Of a stretch of 19,681 bases of DNA, positions 1-6,896 are shown piece by piece. How positions within the stretch are numbered: position 1 is the first letter of the stretch; each line of letters begins with the position of its first letter. A program made the position numbers and the translations under genes. The notes beneath the pieces were generated by a model that was not told the origin of the DNA, made no database searches, and worked only from the letters and a program-made list of their open reading frames with translations. Source of the stretch: Deltaproteobacteria bacterium (GTDB lineage Bacteria > Desulfobacterota > Desulfuromonadia > Geobacterales > Pseudopelobacteraceae); contig JACRCG010000329.1 in the NCBI GenBank assembly GCA_016219145.1, forward strand, positions 1 to 19,681, written 5' to 3'.

Positions 1-79
1 AGAAAGGGTTTCACCCAAAAGGTGATCTGAATTCAGAACCTTTTCAATTGAATTATCCTGTTAATACTGATAGTTATAA

Positions 80-103
80 CTCTGTGAGCTCTGTGCCTCT
101 GTG
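80..103. repeat. Three near-tandem CTCTGTG heptamers
   Basis: CTCTGTG occurs at 80-86, 89-95 and 97-103, separated by AG and C. The copies are perfect but the run is short. It lies in non-coding DNA upstream of the receiver-PilZ gene. A role is not evident; it may be a copy of a dispersed repeat. Confidence 0.5.
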
Positions 104-325
104 AGAACTGCTTTTTATAGGGTTATATGCTCTCCCGGATAATAAGTATCGATCCGGAAACTCTGGATGATGAAATTGCATGGCGCTGTTTAAGCACGCT
201 AGGAATAGCGATGTCAAGAAATTGAGTGGAGATCCGGTTCGCAACCATCTGATAATTTACAGCCTTTATATGAAGATCGACAATCTACCACCACTCAAAA
301 TTGGATTTGTTATCAAAATGTGCTA

Positions 326-354
326 TTGTGAAAAAGGCTTTATAGAGTTATAAC
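326..354 (+). promoter_or_regulatory. Candidate sigma70 promoter of the receiver-PilZ gene
   Basis: TTGTGA (326-331, 4/6 to consensus) and TATAAC (349-354, 5/6) are separated by 17 bp. The predicted start near 361 would give a leader of about 87 nt. A weaker alternative is TTGGAT at 301 with an extended TGC-TATTGT at 321-329. This is inference from consensus only. Confidence 0.4.
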
Positions 355-447
355 TGCGCTATTCCTCATACCGGGCATCAGTAATCGAAACGCCTGTTAC
401 TTTTGCCCTACAACTTACAAGCCAAAACGATATTGGAGGATTGGGCC

Positions 448-1170
448 ATGAATATCAAAAAGATTTTGCTTGTTGACGATGTCAACCTTTTCCTGGAACA
501 GGAAAAGGGTTTTTTTGTTCGTGGCGAATTCAAGATCCTGCTGGCTAACAACGGCGAAGAAGCGTTAGAAACCATTTTTAAAGAGCAGCCCGACATTATT
601 TTTATGGATCTGTACATGCCGGTCATGGATGGAGACAAATGCTGTCATCTGATCAAGTCTCATGAGAAATATCGGCATATACCTGTAATAATGGTAACTC
701 AGGGGGGCTGTGACACCGATTTCGAGCGCTGCTGGCAAGCGGGTTGCAACGATATTATCCCCAAGCCGATTAACCGGTTTCTGTTTCAGTCCATGGTCAG
801 AAGATATCTGGACATTCCCTTCAGAAAAGCTCCCAGAGCGGCGGTTCACCTGCACATTCAATGCAAATCCTGTGTTGATCCGAATCAATTTCTTTCAAAC
901 TATACCGTTAACCTTAGTACAGGCGGGTTCTTTATCGTTTCCAGCGAGATCTACCCTATTGACAGCCAGTTTGACATCGAATTCGTATTGCCCTATGACG
1001 GCACGACCATAAAGTGCTCGGCCAGAGTAGCCTGGATCAATCACCCCGAATCACTGATCAACAAGAACCTCCCGGTCGGTATGGGGCTGCAGTTTCTTGA
1101 CCTGTCTCTGGATGATATGGATGCAATTCGTAACTTTATAAAGGATCAGACTATCATGCCGGAGTGGTAA
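448..1170 (+). CDS. Response regulator with receiver and PilZ domains
   Basis: The 240-residue protein joins a CheY-like receiver (about residues 3-120) to a PilZ domain (about 125-235). In the receiver, D10 and D11 form the acidic pocket, D54 in the MDLYMP segment is the likely phosphoacceptor, and T84 and K106 (PKP) complete the switch set. The PilZ part starts with RKAPR (126-130, the RxxxR c-di-GMP motif) and continues with NLSTGG (155-160, NxSxxG). It resembles the PilZ subfamily modelled as TIGR02266 in myxobacteria and Geobacter. It probably couples a kinase signal to c-di-GMP-dependent control of motility or surface behaviour, but no kinase lies nearby. The ATG at 448 is chosen because TTGGAGGA sits just upstream; an in-frame TTG at 403 lacks a ribosome site. 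The protein is cytoplasmic and transcribed alone. Confidence 0.9.
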   Translation: MNIKKILLVDDVNLFLEQEKGFFVRGEFKILLANNGEEALETIFKEQPDIIFMDLYMPVMDGDKCCHLIKSHEKYRHIPVIMVTQGGCDTDFERCWQAGCNDIIPKPINRFLFQSMVRRYLDIPFRKAPRAAVHLHIQCKSCVDPNQFLSNYTVNLSTGGFFIVSSEIYPIDSQFDIEFVLPYDGTTIKCSARVAWINHPESLINKNLPVGMGLQFLDLSLDDMDAIRNFIKDQTIMPEW

Positions 1171-1195
1171 CAATCCTGACTGCTGCTGGAGTGTA

Positions 1196-1250
1196 AAAAA
1201 AGACCGGGCCGCCCACAATTCCGTTCAAGATTGAGGCGCCCGGTCTTTTT
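1196..1250. terminator. Bidirectional rho-independent terminator
   Basis: AAAAAGACCGGGC on the left pairs with GCCCGGTCTTTTT on the right, extended by GCC/GGC after one bulged base. A run of A on the left and T on the right makes it usable from both strands. It lies between the convergent receiver-PilZ gene and the ferritin-like gene. Confidence 0.85.
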
Positions 1251-1306
1251 GCTTTTTCTGAATTTGAAACCTGACATCCGCGACTGCCGCGCTGATGTCA
1301 GGCCGA

Positions 1307-1780
1307 TCAGTTCTCGGTCATGAAATGTTGTTCGTAGAGATCCTCCAGCGCCTGAAGATGCTGGCTTTCTTCCTTATGGAGCTGTGCAAACAGCTTTCCC
1401 ATCGGGGCGCCGGCACAGCCGTCTGATACCTTGCCATAGAAATCCACCGCACCTTTTTCAAGGTGTATGGCGTAAATCAAGGCTTCGCGCACTCCGGACT
1501 GCGGTCCGAGCTCCTCCTTTTTGAATATATAATCCAGGCGCATGGTCGGAATGGGCTGGTCAAGTCCTTCGCCCTCCTCCATACGACCGTCCAGCAGGGC
1601 TTTTTCCAGTTGGTACTTGTGATTCAATTCATCGATGGCGTTGTCGCGCAGAAGCTCTTTTGCACCTTTGTTGGTCAACTGGCGGATGGCGGCCAGATAG
1701 GTGCGGAAGCCCTCTTCTTCCATCTTGATGGCCATCTCTACGGCCGCATCAAAGGTATAACAGAACTGATCGGTACTCAT
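1307..1780 (-). CDS. Rubrerythrin-like ferritin-family diiron protein
   Basis: This 157-residue protein is a ferritin-like four-helix bundle without the C-terminal rubredoxin domain of classical rubrerythrin. Putative diiron ligands are the EEE cluster at residues 21-23, E51 and H54 (ExxH), E107, and E137 with H140 (second ExxH). Family members reduce peroxide or handle iron in anaerobes; the actual substrate here is unknown. Its start is two bases beyond the cyclophilin stop, with GGAGG upstream, so the two genes are surely cotranscribed. The C-terminus runs toward the bidirectional terminator at 1196-1250. No signal peptide is seen, so it is cytoplasmic. It could equally be annotated simply as a ferritin family protein. 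Confidence 0.85.
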   Translation of the reverse strand: MSTDQFCYTFDAAVEMAIKMEEEGFRTYLAAIRQLTNKGAKELLRDNAIDELNHKYQLEKALLDGRMEEGEGLDQPIPTMRLDYIFKKEELGPQSGVREALIYAIHLEKGAVDFYGKVSDGCAGAPMGKLFAQLHKEESQHLQALEDLYEQHFMTEN

Positions 1781-1782
1781 GG

Positions 1783-2304
1783 CTATGCCTCCTGCTCGAT
1801 CAGCCTGGCTGATTTTATAAATACCGGTTCGACAGGCACATCCGAATGTCCGCTCTTGTTACCTGTTTTTACGTTCCTGATCTGATCTACCACATCCAGA
1901 CCGTCCAGCACCTGACCGAACACGCAATAACCGAAATGATCCTGATGTTTGCCCTTGTGATCAAGGAAAGCATTATCCACGGTGTTGATGAAAAATTGGC
2001 AGGTGGCCGAATCAACAACTGCGGTACGAGCCATTGCAAGTGTGCCGCGCTTGTTTAAAAGACCGTTGGTGGCCTCGTTCTTGATGGCAAACCTGGGCTT
2101 TTTGATTTCCATGTTCTCGTTCATACCGCCGCCCTGAACCATGAAATCCTTGATGACACGATGAAATATCAGACCGTCATAATGCCCGTCTTTAACGTAG
2201 GAAAGAAAATTTCTGACTGTGATCGGTGCTTTTTCCTTAAACAGCTCGATCTTGATGTTGCCCATTGATGTTTCCAGCATGACCTGCGGGTTTTGTTCTG
2301 ACAT
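1783..2304 (-). CDS. Peptidyl-prolyl cis-trans isomerase, cyclophilin type
   Basis: The 173-residue protein is a single cyclophilin domain that interconverts cis and trans peptide bonds before proline. Diagnostic segments are FHRVIKDFMVQGG (residues 47-59, with catalytic R49), the QFFINT segment in the core, and FGYCVFGQV near the C-terminus. Length and the lack of a signal peptide match cytoplasmic PpiB-type enzymes. The start has GGAGG about 8 bases upstream. It is the first gene of a two-gene unit with the ferritin-like protein; a link between protein folding and oxidative or iron stress is inference only. The gene name ppiB is likely but not proven. Confidence 0.93.
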   Translation of the reverse strand: MSEQNPQVMLETSMGNIKIELFKEKAPITVRNFLSYVKDGHYDGLIFHRVIKDFMVQGGGMNENMEIKKPRFAIKNEATNGLLNKRGTLAMARTAVVDSATCQFFINTVDNAFLDHKGKHQDHFGYCVFGQVLDGLDVVDQIRNVKTGNKSGHSDVPVEPVFIKSARLIEQEA

Positions 2305-2346
2305 TGCAAATCCTCCAAAATAATTGAGTGTTTTTTCAGAATTTAT

Positions 2347-2376
2347 AAAATACTACTATTCAGCTCCATAGTTCAA
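2347..2376 (-). promoter_or_regulatory. Candidate promoter of the cyclophilin-ferritin unit
   Basis: On the minus strand TTGAAC (2376-2371, 4/6) and TATTTT (2352-2347, 4/6) are 18 bp apart, within an AT-rich stretch that also contains TATAAA. The leader would be about 35-40 nt. No terminator is visible after the upstream oxidoreductase gene, so read-through from it is also possible. Confidence 0.35.
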
Positions 2377-2408
2377 ATAAAATTCGGGGTGAACACGGCA
2401 GATCATGC

Positions 2409-3395
2409 CTACTGAATTTTCAGTACAATTTTCCCGAAATGTTTGTCCTCTTCCATCATGCGGTGCGCCTCTGCCACCTGATCAATACTGAACACCTTCT
2501 CGATAATCGGCACAATGCTGCGATCGGCAAACTTGGGCAGGGCTCTGCGAGTAAATTCGGCAACTATCTCGGCTTTTTCGGGTACCGGACGGGAGCGCAG
2601 GACGCTGCCGACAATCTGCTGGCGCTTGACCATCATCAGGGCCAGATTAAGTTCGGCCTTGATTCCGCTGATAACGCCGATGATGACCAGCCTCCCTTTG
2701 TAACCCAATGAATTCATGTTGGGTGCCAGATATTTGGCGCCGACATGGTCCAGAACCAGATCAACGCCTTTCTTGTTTGTATACTCCTTGACGACTTCAG
2801 TAAAATCAGGTGTTTCGAGGAAGTTTATCAGAAAATCGGCGCCGATCTCTCTGACCCGCTCCATCTTGGCAGGTGAAGCGGTCACGATCAGCTTGTTGGA
2901 AGGAGTAAGGGCGCGACAGAGCTGGATTGCAGCCGTGTTGACCCCACCGCCGCCGCCATGCAGTATGGCGCTCTGACCATCCTTGAACTCTCCGATCATG
3001 AAAACATTCAGAAAAGCGGTAATGTACGATTCGCAGACACAGGCCGCCTCCTCGAAATTCATGCTCTCCGGAATCTTCATCAGATGTCCGGCATACGCCA
3101 CGGCAAATTCGGCATAGCCGCCCCCACCTACCAGTGTCATAACCCGCTCGCCGACCTGCCAGCCGATCACCCCGGCCCCAAGCGCCTCTATCGTACCGGC
3201 TACCTCAAGGCCAAGGATCAGTGAATCACCCGGCGGCGGCGGATATTTACCTTCGCGCTGCACCAGATCGGGGCGGTTGATCGATGTAGCCACAACCCTT
3301 ATAAGCACCTGTCCCTCACCGGGAGAAGGCCTTTCCGCCTCGCCGATCTTGAGAACCTCGACTCCTCCGAAACCTTCCATCAAAACTGCCTTCAT
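2409..3395 (-). CDS. Zinc-independent MDR quinone oxidoreductase (NADPH:quinone reductase-like)
   Basis: The 328-residue protein is a medium-chain dehydrogenase/reductase of the quinone oxidoreductase (PIG3/QOR-like) group. The GroES-like N-terminal half contains the typical SINRPDLVQREGKYPPPPG stretch and GLEVAGTI. The Rossmann half has a glycine-rich loop reading GGGGGVNTAAIQL, then INF and VLDHVGAKY segments, and ends with the usual HFGKIVLKI. No zinc-binding cysteine cluster is seen. The loop is unusual, since family members generally have GGASGVGTAAIQL. The ATG at 3395 is chosen because the family starts MKAVL and a G-rich ribosome site (GGGGG) lies about 8 bases upstream; longer in-frame starts would overlap vapC. 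It reduces quinones or enones with NADPH, but the physiological substrate is unknown. Confidence 0.88.
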   Translation of the reverse strand: MKAVLMEGFGGVEVLKIGEAERPSPGEGQVLIRVVATSINRPDLVQREGKYPPPPGDSLILGLEVAGTIEALGAGVIGWQVGERVMTLVGGGGYAEFAVAYAGHLMKIPESMNFEEAACVCESYITAFLNVFMIGEFKDGQSAILHGGGGGVNTAAIQLCRALTPSNKLIVTASPAKMERVREIGADFLINFLETPDFTEVVKEYTNKKGVDLVLDHVGAKYLAPNMNSLGYKGRLVIIGVISGIKAELNLALMMVKRQQIVGSVLRSRPVPEKAEIVAEFTRRALPKFADRSIVPIIEKVFSIDQVAEAHRMMEEDKHFGKIVLKIQ

Positions 3396-3486
3396 ACTGT
3401 GTAACCCCCGTGTATTATTTAGTAGTTGTACCTTACCGGCCTTCATGGCCGCCTTTTGCTGCGGTAAGCATTTTACATCAAGTGAA

Positions 3487-3891
3487 TCAGGTCGTTGCGG
3501 GATAAATCCTGAGTGATGAGACAGAGGCGATAGCCTCAAAATCCCGGTCATTATGCAATAGCTCGGCATTATGTTCAATGGCGGTTTGAGCTATCAACAG
3601 GTCAACCGTGCTGCGAACGGTAAGTCCTTTTGATCTGCATTTCCGGTAAATATCAGCAGCCTTTACATAGGAATCATGATTTTTGAGGGAAAGCGCCGAT
3701 AGTGTCATGAGCGAAGAACGTACCTCAAGGTAATCGCGATCGCTGCGAATGCCCTGTAGCACTTCTGTAAGCGTGATTTCCGCGATGGCAATATCAGTTT
3801 CGTTTGAGATCAGCTCTTCAACCGCCTTGTCATGGCAGGAACCGGTGCGGTTCAGAAACTCGATCAGGGCACTGGTGTCAAGCAGGATCAT
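3487..3891 (-). CDS. vapC: VapC-family PIN-domain ribonuclease toxin
   Basis: This 134-residue protein is one PIN domain, the fold of VapC toxins that cut tRNA or rRNA. The acidic metal-binding residues are in place: D5 in the MILLDTSALIE start, E43 in TLTEVLQG, D97 in STVDLLIAQTA and D115 in HNDRDF, with D117 next to it. The start codon lies inside the 3' end of vapB (14-base overlap), which implies translational coupling and antitoxin made first. Downstream is the oxidoreductase, 91 bp away and unrelated in function. The gene appears intact. The VapC family call is firm; the RNA target is unknown. Confidence 0.92.
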   Translation of the reverse strand: MILLDTSALIEFLNRTGSCHDKAVEELISNETDIAIAEITLTEVLQGIRSDRDYLEVRSSLMTLSALSLKNHDSYVKAADIYRKCRSKGLTVRSTVDLLIAQTAIEHNAELLHNDRDFEAIASVSSLRIYPATT

Positions 3892-4090
3892 GGCGGCTTT
3901 CCCGTAGTGCGTCCAGATCGCCCTGCCAGAGTCCGGGATGGCGGATGGCCAGCAGCCTTTTCCGACTACGCTGTTTGATCAGCTCCTGCAAGGCGCAGAC
4001 GATGACATCCTTTTTAGTCTTGAACCCGGTCAGGCGTACGGCTTCATCCAGCAGGTCGGTGTCTAAAACAACATTGGTTCTGGCAAGCAT
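3878..4090 (-). CDS. vapB: VapB-type antitoxin
   Basis: The 70-residue protein starts MLARTNVVLDTDLLDEA, a ribbon-helix-helix-like DNA-binding N-terminus of the VapB antitoxin group (PF09957-like), followed by a basic linker. Its C-terminal segment around HPGLWQGDLDALRESR is the typical region that wraps the toxin PIN domain. I chose the ATG at 4090 because GAGGTG lies seven bases upstream and because the predicted transcription start would be near 4114, so the longer frame starting at 4120 would begin outside the message. It neutralises VapC and, with it, probably represses the operon at the palindrome just upstream. Confidence 0.88.
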   Translation of the reverse strand: MLARTNVVLDTDLLDEAVRLTGFKTKKDVIVCALQELIKQRSRKRLLAIRHPGLWQGDLDALRESRHDPA

Positions 4091-4112
4091 GATGCACCTC
4101 AAACAGGGATAT

Positions 4113-4149
4113 TTGTACACATTATCTTACAATGATTATGTGGATGCAA
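4113..4149 (-). promoter_or_regulatory. vapBC promoter with overlapping operator palindrome
   Basis: On the minus strand TTGCAT (4149-4144, 3/6) and GATAAT (4126-4121, 5/6) are 17 bp apart. The palindrome TTGTA-N10-TACAA at 4113-4132 covers the -10 box and the expected start point. This geometry fits autorepression by VapB or VapBC. The palindrome is seen directly; the binding protein is inferred. Confidence 0.5.
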
Positions 4150-4196
4150 GAAATAAAAAAACAGTGTAAAGAAAAAAACTGATTGAACAAAACCAT

Positions 4197-4345
4197 GGGC
4201 GCAGCAATAGCTGCGTCGAGGATTTTGTGATTGGCGGCCGGACAAAGATGGCGTGAATACGAGATGCGAGCTTGGGATGTATATTTACGGACAAGCTCTT
4301 AGCGATGTGCAAGAGATTAGTCCCCATCCACATCTTGATTTAAAG
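4197..4345. repeat. Intergenic stretch rich in inverted repeats, possible dispersed element
   Basis: This part of the 310-bp vapB-surE gap holds several dyads. CGCAGC-AATA-GCTGCG at 4200-4215 is a perfect hairpin. GAGCTTG at 4268-4274 pairs with CAAGCTC at 4292-4298. CTCTT at 4296-4300 pairs with AAGAG at 4311-4315 and overlaps the previous stem, so the two are mutually exclusive. A 65-codon minus-strand frame (4333-4136) runs through it but has no ribosome site and no recognised domain. It may be a dispersed non-coding repeat or a structured RNA; no family is recognised. Confidence 0.35.
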
Positions 4346-4363
4346 TCCGTTTTCTGCCATAAC
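4335..4363 (+). promoter_or_regulatory. Candidate promoter of the surE-pcm-rpoS cluster
   Basis: TTGATT (4335-4340, 4/6) and CATAAC (4358-4363, 4/6) are separated by 17 bp, with TGC just before the -10 giving an extended -10 form. Transcription would begin near 4370, about 30 bases before the surE start. Confidence 0.4.
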
Positions 4364-4400
4364 AGCCGCGCTTTAATAACTACTTGCGGCAGGTTTAATC

Positions 4401-5144
4401 ATGAACATAATGGTTACAAACGACGACGGCATACACGCCCCCGGCATCCGCGCCCTGGCCGAGGCGATGAAAGAGCTGGGCCATGTGACCGTTGTCGCTC
4501 CGGACCGCGAACGAAGCGCAGCCGGGCACTCGCTGACACTGCACTCGCCGCTGCGGATTTTTGAACTGCATAAAGACTGGTATGCCGTGGACGGCACCCC
4601 GACCGACTGTGTTAACATGGGGATTCATAATATGCTGCCGGTTACGCCGGATCTGATCGTCTCCGGAATCAATCATGGCGCCAACCTGGGTGATGACGTG
4701 ACTTATTCCGGTACTGTGGCAGCCGCGATGGAGGCCAACCTGATGGGCATTCCAGCCATAGCCTTCTCTCTGGCAACCTTCGACAAAGAATGTAATTTCG
4801 ACGCTGCCGCCCGGATCGCATTGCGGGTGGCCCGGCAGGTTGCCACGCACAAGTTGCCGTCAGATACTTTTTTGAACGTCAACATTCCCAACTGCCCGTT
4901 GGAGCAGATGCGTCCCACGCTTGTCACCCGTCAGGGGAAGCGTTCCTTCATCGGAAAGATTGTCGACAAAACCGATCCGCGCGGACGCAAATATTTCTGG
5001 ATCGGCAGCGAGGAGCCTGGCCCCAATGACGAAGAGGGGACCGATTTTCACGCCATAAACCGTGGGCACGTCTCCGTGACGCCCCTGCACCTCGATCTGA
5101 CCAACCACAAATCATTAAAGATTCTGTCCGGCTGGGAGTTCTGA
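4401..5144 (+). CDS. surE: 5'/3'-nucleotidase SurE
   Basis: The 247-residue protein is a full-length SurE metal-dependent nucleotidase that dephosphorylates nucleoside monophosphates and is linked to stationary-phase survival. It begins MNIMVTNDDG with the metal ligands D8 and D9; S39 in PDRERSAAGHS and N95 in SGINHGANLG complete the metal site. VDGTPTDCV (63-71) and YSGTVAAAMEA are further family hallmarks. The ATG at 4401 has only a weak ribosome site (AGG about 8 bases upstream) but matches the family N-terminus exactly. It heads the block surE-pcm-rpoS, the same partnership known in many proteobacteria, though here no nlpD is present. The protein is cytoplasmic. Confidence 0.97.
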   Translation: MNIMVTNDDGIHAPGIRALAEAMKELGHVTVVAPDRERSAAGHSLTLHSPLRIFELHKDWYAVDGTPTDCVNMGIHNMLPVTPDLIVSGINHGANLGDDVTYSGTVAAAMEANLMGIPAIAFSLATFDKECNFDAAARIALRVARQVATHKLPSDTFLNVNIPNCPLEQMRPTLVTRQGKRSFIGKIVDKTDPRGRKYFWIGSEEPGPNDEEGTDFHAINRGHVSVTPLHLDLTNHKSLKILSGWEF

Positions 5145-5160
5145 CACACGTAAGCACAGC

Positions 5161-5189
5161 TGGACTTTCCGGTATAGTCCTGCTATATT
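5161..5189 (+). promoter_or_regulatory. Candidate internal promoter before pcm
   Basis: TGGACT (5161-5166, 4/6) and TATATT (5184-5189, 5/6) are spaced by 17 bp in the 67-bp surE-pcm gap. GGACT at 5162 and AGTCC at 5176-5180 form a short dyad within it. It would allow pcm-rpoS expression independent of surE. The call rests on consensus matching only. Confidence 0.35.
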
Positions 5190-5211
5190 CGCGCCCATTT
5201 CGGGGCCCTCT

Positions 5212-5865
5212 ATGAACTTTGATTTCGCCAGAAAAAAAATGGTGCAGGAGCAGATCGTGGCGCGCGGTATCAGCGACCGGCGGGTCATTGACGCCATGTT
5301 GAAGATTCCGCGTCACATTTTCGTTCAGGAGGCCTTTGCCGCCCAGGCCTACAGCGATTCCCCGCTTCCGATCGGCGAGAAGCAGACCATCTCGCAGCCC
5401 TACATGGTGGCGCTGATGACAGAGCTGCTGTCGCTTGACGGCAGCGAGAAGGTTTTGGAGATCGGCACCGGCTCCGGTTATCAGACCGCCATCCTGGCCA
5501 CCCTGGCCGACCGGGTCTATTCGGCCGAGCGCATCAGGCCTCTTGCTCTGCGCGCCAGAAAATGTCTCGATTCGCTCAAACTGTTCAATGTCATGCTCCG
5601 TATCAACGACAACGAGGGAAGCCCGATCGGCTGGGAGGATGAGGCGCCCTTTGATGCCATTATCGTTACCGCCGGCGCGCCTGATGTTCCTGCCATTCTG
5701 ACAGATCAACTGGCGCCGGGAGGGCGTCTGGTGATCCCGGTGGGGTCGGATTCCGAGCAGCAGCTTCTGAAAATCACCAAGAACGACCAGGGTGAATTGG
5801 AAAGATTTGCTTCGGTAGGATGCCGTTTTGTGCCGCTCATCGGCCGTCAGGGCTGGCAGGCATGA
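5212..5865 (+). CDS. pcm: Protein-L-isoaspartate O-methyltransferase
   Basis: This 217-residue enzyme uses S-adenosylmethionine to methylate isoaspartyl residues in damaged proteins so that they can revert to aspartate. GEKQTISQPYMVALM (residues 55-69) is the substrate-side signature. VLEIGTGSGYQTAILA (81-96) is the SAM-binding motif I. APFDAIIVTAGAP and LAPGGRLVIPVG are later methyltransferase motifs. Length is normal for bacterial Pcm. No clear ribosome site precedes the ATG at 5212, although the start matches the family. Its stop overlaps a possible rpoS start in an ATGA arrangement. It belongs with surE and rpoS in the stationary-phase block. Confidence 0.96.
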   Translation: MNFDFARKKMVQEQIVARGISDRRVIDAMLKIPRHIFVQEAFAAQAYSDSPLPIGEKQTISQPYMVALMTELLSLDGSEKVLEIGTGSGYQTAILATLADRVYSAERIRPLALRARKCLDSLKLFNVMLRINDNEGSPIGWEDEAPFDAIIVTAGAPDVPAILTDQLAPGGRLVIPVGSDSEQQLLKITKNDQGELERFASVGCRFVPLIGRQGWQA

Positions 5866-6863
5866 CAATAACTACTGCCAAAAAGGGCGTCCAAACCATG
5901 CCGGACACACAGTTACCTGCCGGTTATATTGTGGAGGATCCGCTTGATTATGTTGAAGTCTTACCACTGGATGAGGTTGAAGAGCCACAGCTGTTCCTGG
6001 AAGAAATCCACGTCGAAGATAGTCCGGAAGATGAAATCCCTCTGGTTGAACTGGAGCATTTCGACGACGCTATCAAGATATACCTGCGCGACATCCAGCG
6101 CACTCCGCTCCTGAATGCCGAATCCGAAAAGGAGCTGGCCCGCAAGATAGAAAAGGGTGACAAAGCCGCCCGCAACAAGATGATCGAGTCCAATCTCCGG
6201 CTGGTGGTTAAAATATCCAAGCGTTACATGAACCGCGGCCTTCCATTTCTTGACCTGATCGAAGAGGGCAATCTCGGTCTTATCAAGGCGGTGGAGCGCT
6301 TCAGCCTGGCAAAGGAGTGCCGCTTTTCCACCTACGCAACCTGGTGGATCAGACAGGCCATTGAACGGGCGCTGGTCAATCAATCCCGTACCATCCGCCT
6401 GCCGGTCCACGTATCCGACGACATCAACCGGATGCTGCGGACAACCCGGGCCCTTTCTCATGAATTGCAGCGCGAGCCGAACATTCAGGAAATTTCAGAA
6501 GCAATGAAAGTCAAACCGGCCTACGTGCGCCGCATGTCGCTGCTGCTGCGCCGAACCTGCTCGATAGATTCACCCATCGGCGAAGGCAGTGACTACGCCC
6601 TGATCGATACATTGCAGGACTATGCCGCAACAGCGGCACCGGAACGGCTGGAGAACATAAACCAGTTCAAGATCGTGTCGGCGCACCTTGACGAGCTCAC
6701 CGAAAGCGAGAGGAAAATATTGACGCTCCGCTTTGGCCTTGATGATAACGAGCCCCAGACTCTGGATGTCATCGGTCAACAGTTCGGAGTTACACGAGAG
6801 CGCATCCGCCAGATCGAAGCCAAATGCCTTGAAAAACTGCGCCGGAATACGGCAACATCCTGA
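5862..6863 (+). CDS. rpoS: RNA polymerase sigma factor RpoS
   Basis: The protein is a group 2 sigma-70 factor, 333 residues from the ATG at 5862. An acidic N-terminal tail precedes region 1.2 (DDAIKIYLRDIQRTPLL). Region 2 includes MIESNLRLVVKISKRY, LDLIEEGNLGLIKAVERF and FSTYATWWIRQAIERAL. Region 3 begins at about IRLPVHVSDDINRM. Region 4 ends with LTLRFGLDD and the helix-turn-helix GVTRERIRQIEAKCLEKLRR. Lack of the large region 1.1 and non-conserved insert excludes RpoD; the surE-pcm neighbourhood points to the stationary-phase sigma. The 5862 start overlaps the pcm stop (ATGA) with AGGG about 9 bases upstream; ATG at 5898 with AGGG about 10 bases upstream is an equally possible start, giving 321 residues. 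RpoS in Geobacter-like bacteria governs starvation and oxygen tolerance. Confidence 0.93.
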   Translation: MTITTAKKGVQTMPDTQLPAGYIVEDPLDYVEVLPLDEVEEPQLFLEEIHVEDSPEDEIPLVELEHFDDAIKIYLRDIQRTPLLNAESEKELARKIEKGDKAARNKMIESNLRLVVKISKRYMNRGLPFLDLIEEGNLGLIKAVERFSLAKECRFSTYATWWIRQAIERALVNQSRTIRLPVHVSDDINRMLRTTRALSHELQREPNIQEISEAMKVKPAYVRRMSLLLRRTCSIDSPIGEGSDYALIDTLQDYAATAAPERLENINQFKIVSAHLDELTESERKILTLRFGLDDNEPQTLDVIGQQFGVTRERIRQIEAKCLEKLRRNTATS

Positions 6864-6896
6864 TAATTTTATTAATTCTGAAAAGGAGCAAAGGAC

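Larger units (their letters stand above)
1..402. other. Left-edge stretch without a confident gene
   Basis: No long open frame with a good start is visible here. Small dyads lie at the extreme left: TCACC at 11-15 pairs with GGTGA at 21-25, and TCTGAATTCAGA at 26-37 is a perfect palindrome; they could be remains of an upstream gene's end. A 32-codon frame runs from ATG at 127 to TGA at 223-225 with AGGG four bases upstream, but I recognise no family and would not call it a gene. The right part contains the promoter of the next gene. Confidence 0.6.

Noticed and set aside
3396..3578. Upstream extension of the oxidoreductase
   Set aside because: The added 61 residues have no similarity to the family and would overlap vapC; the family start MKAVL at 3395 has a ribosome site.
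4136..4333. 65-residue minus-strand frame beginning MWMGTNLL
   Set aside because: It has no ribosome site or recognised domain, and it runs through the inverted-repeat stretch and the vapBC promoter.
4948..5868. Long minus-strand frame opposite surE and pcm
   Set aside because: It is fully antisense to two well-recognised genes, has no recognisable domain, and its codons look like a shadow of GC-rich coding DNA.
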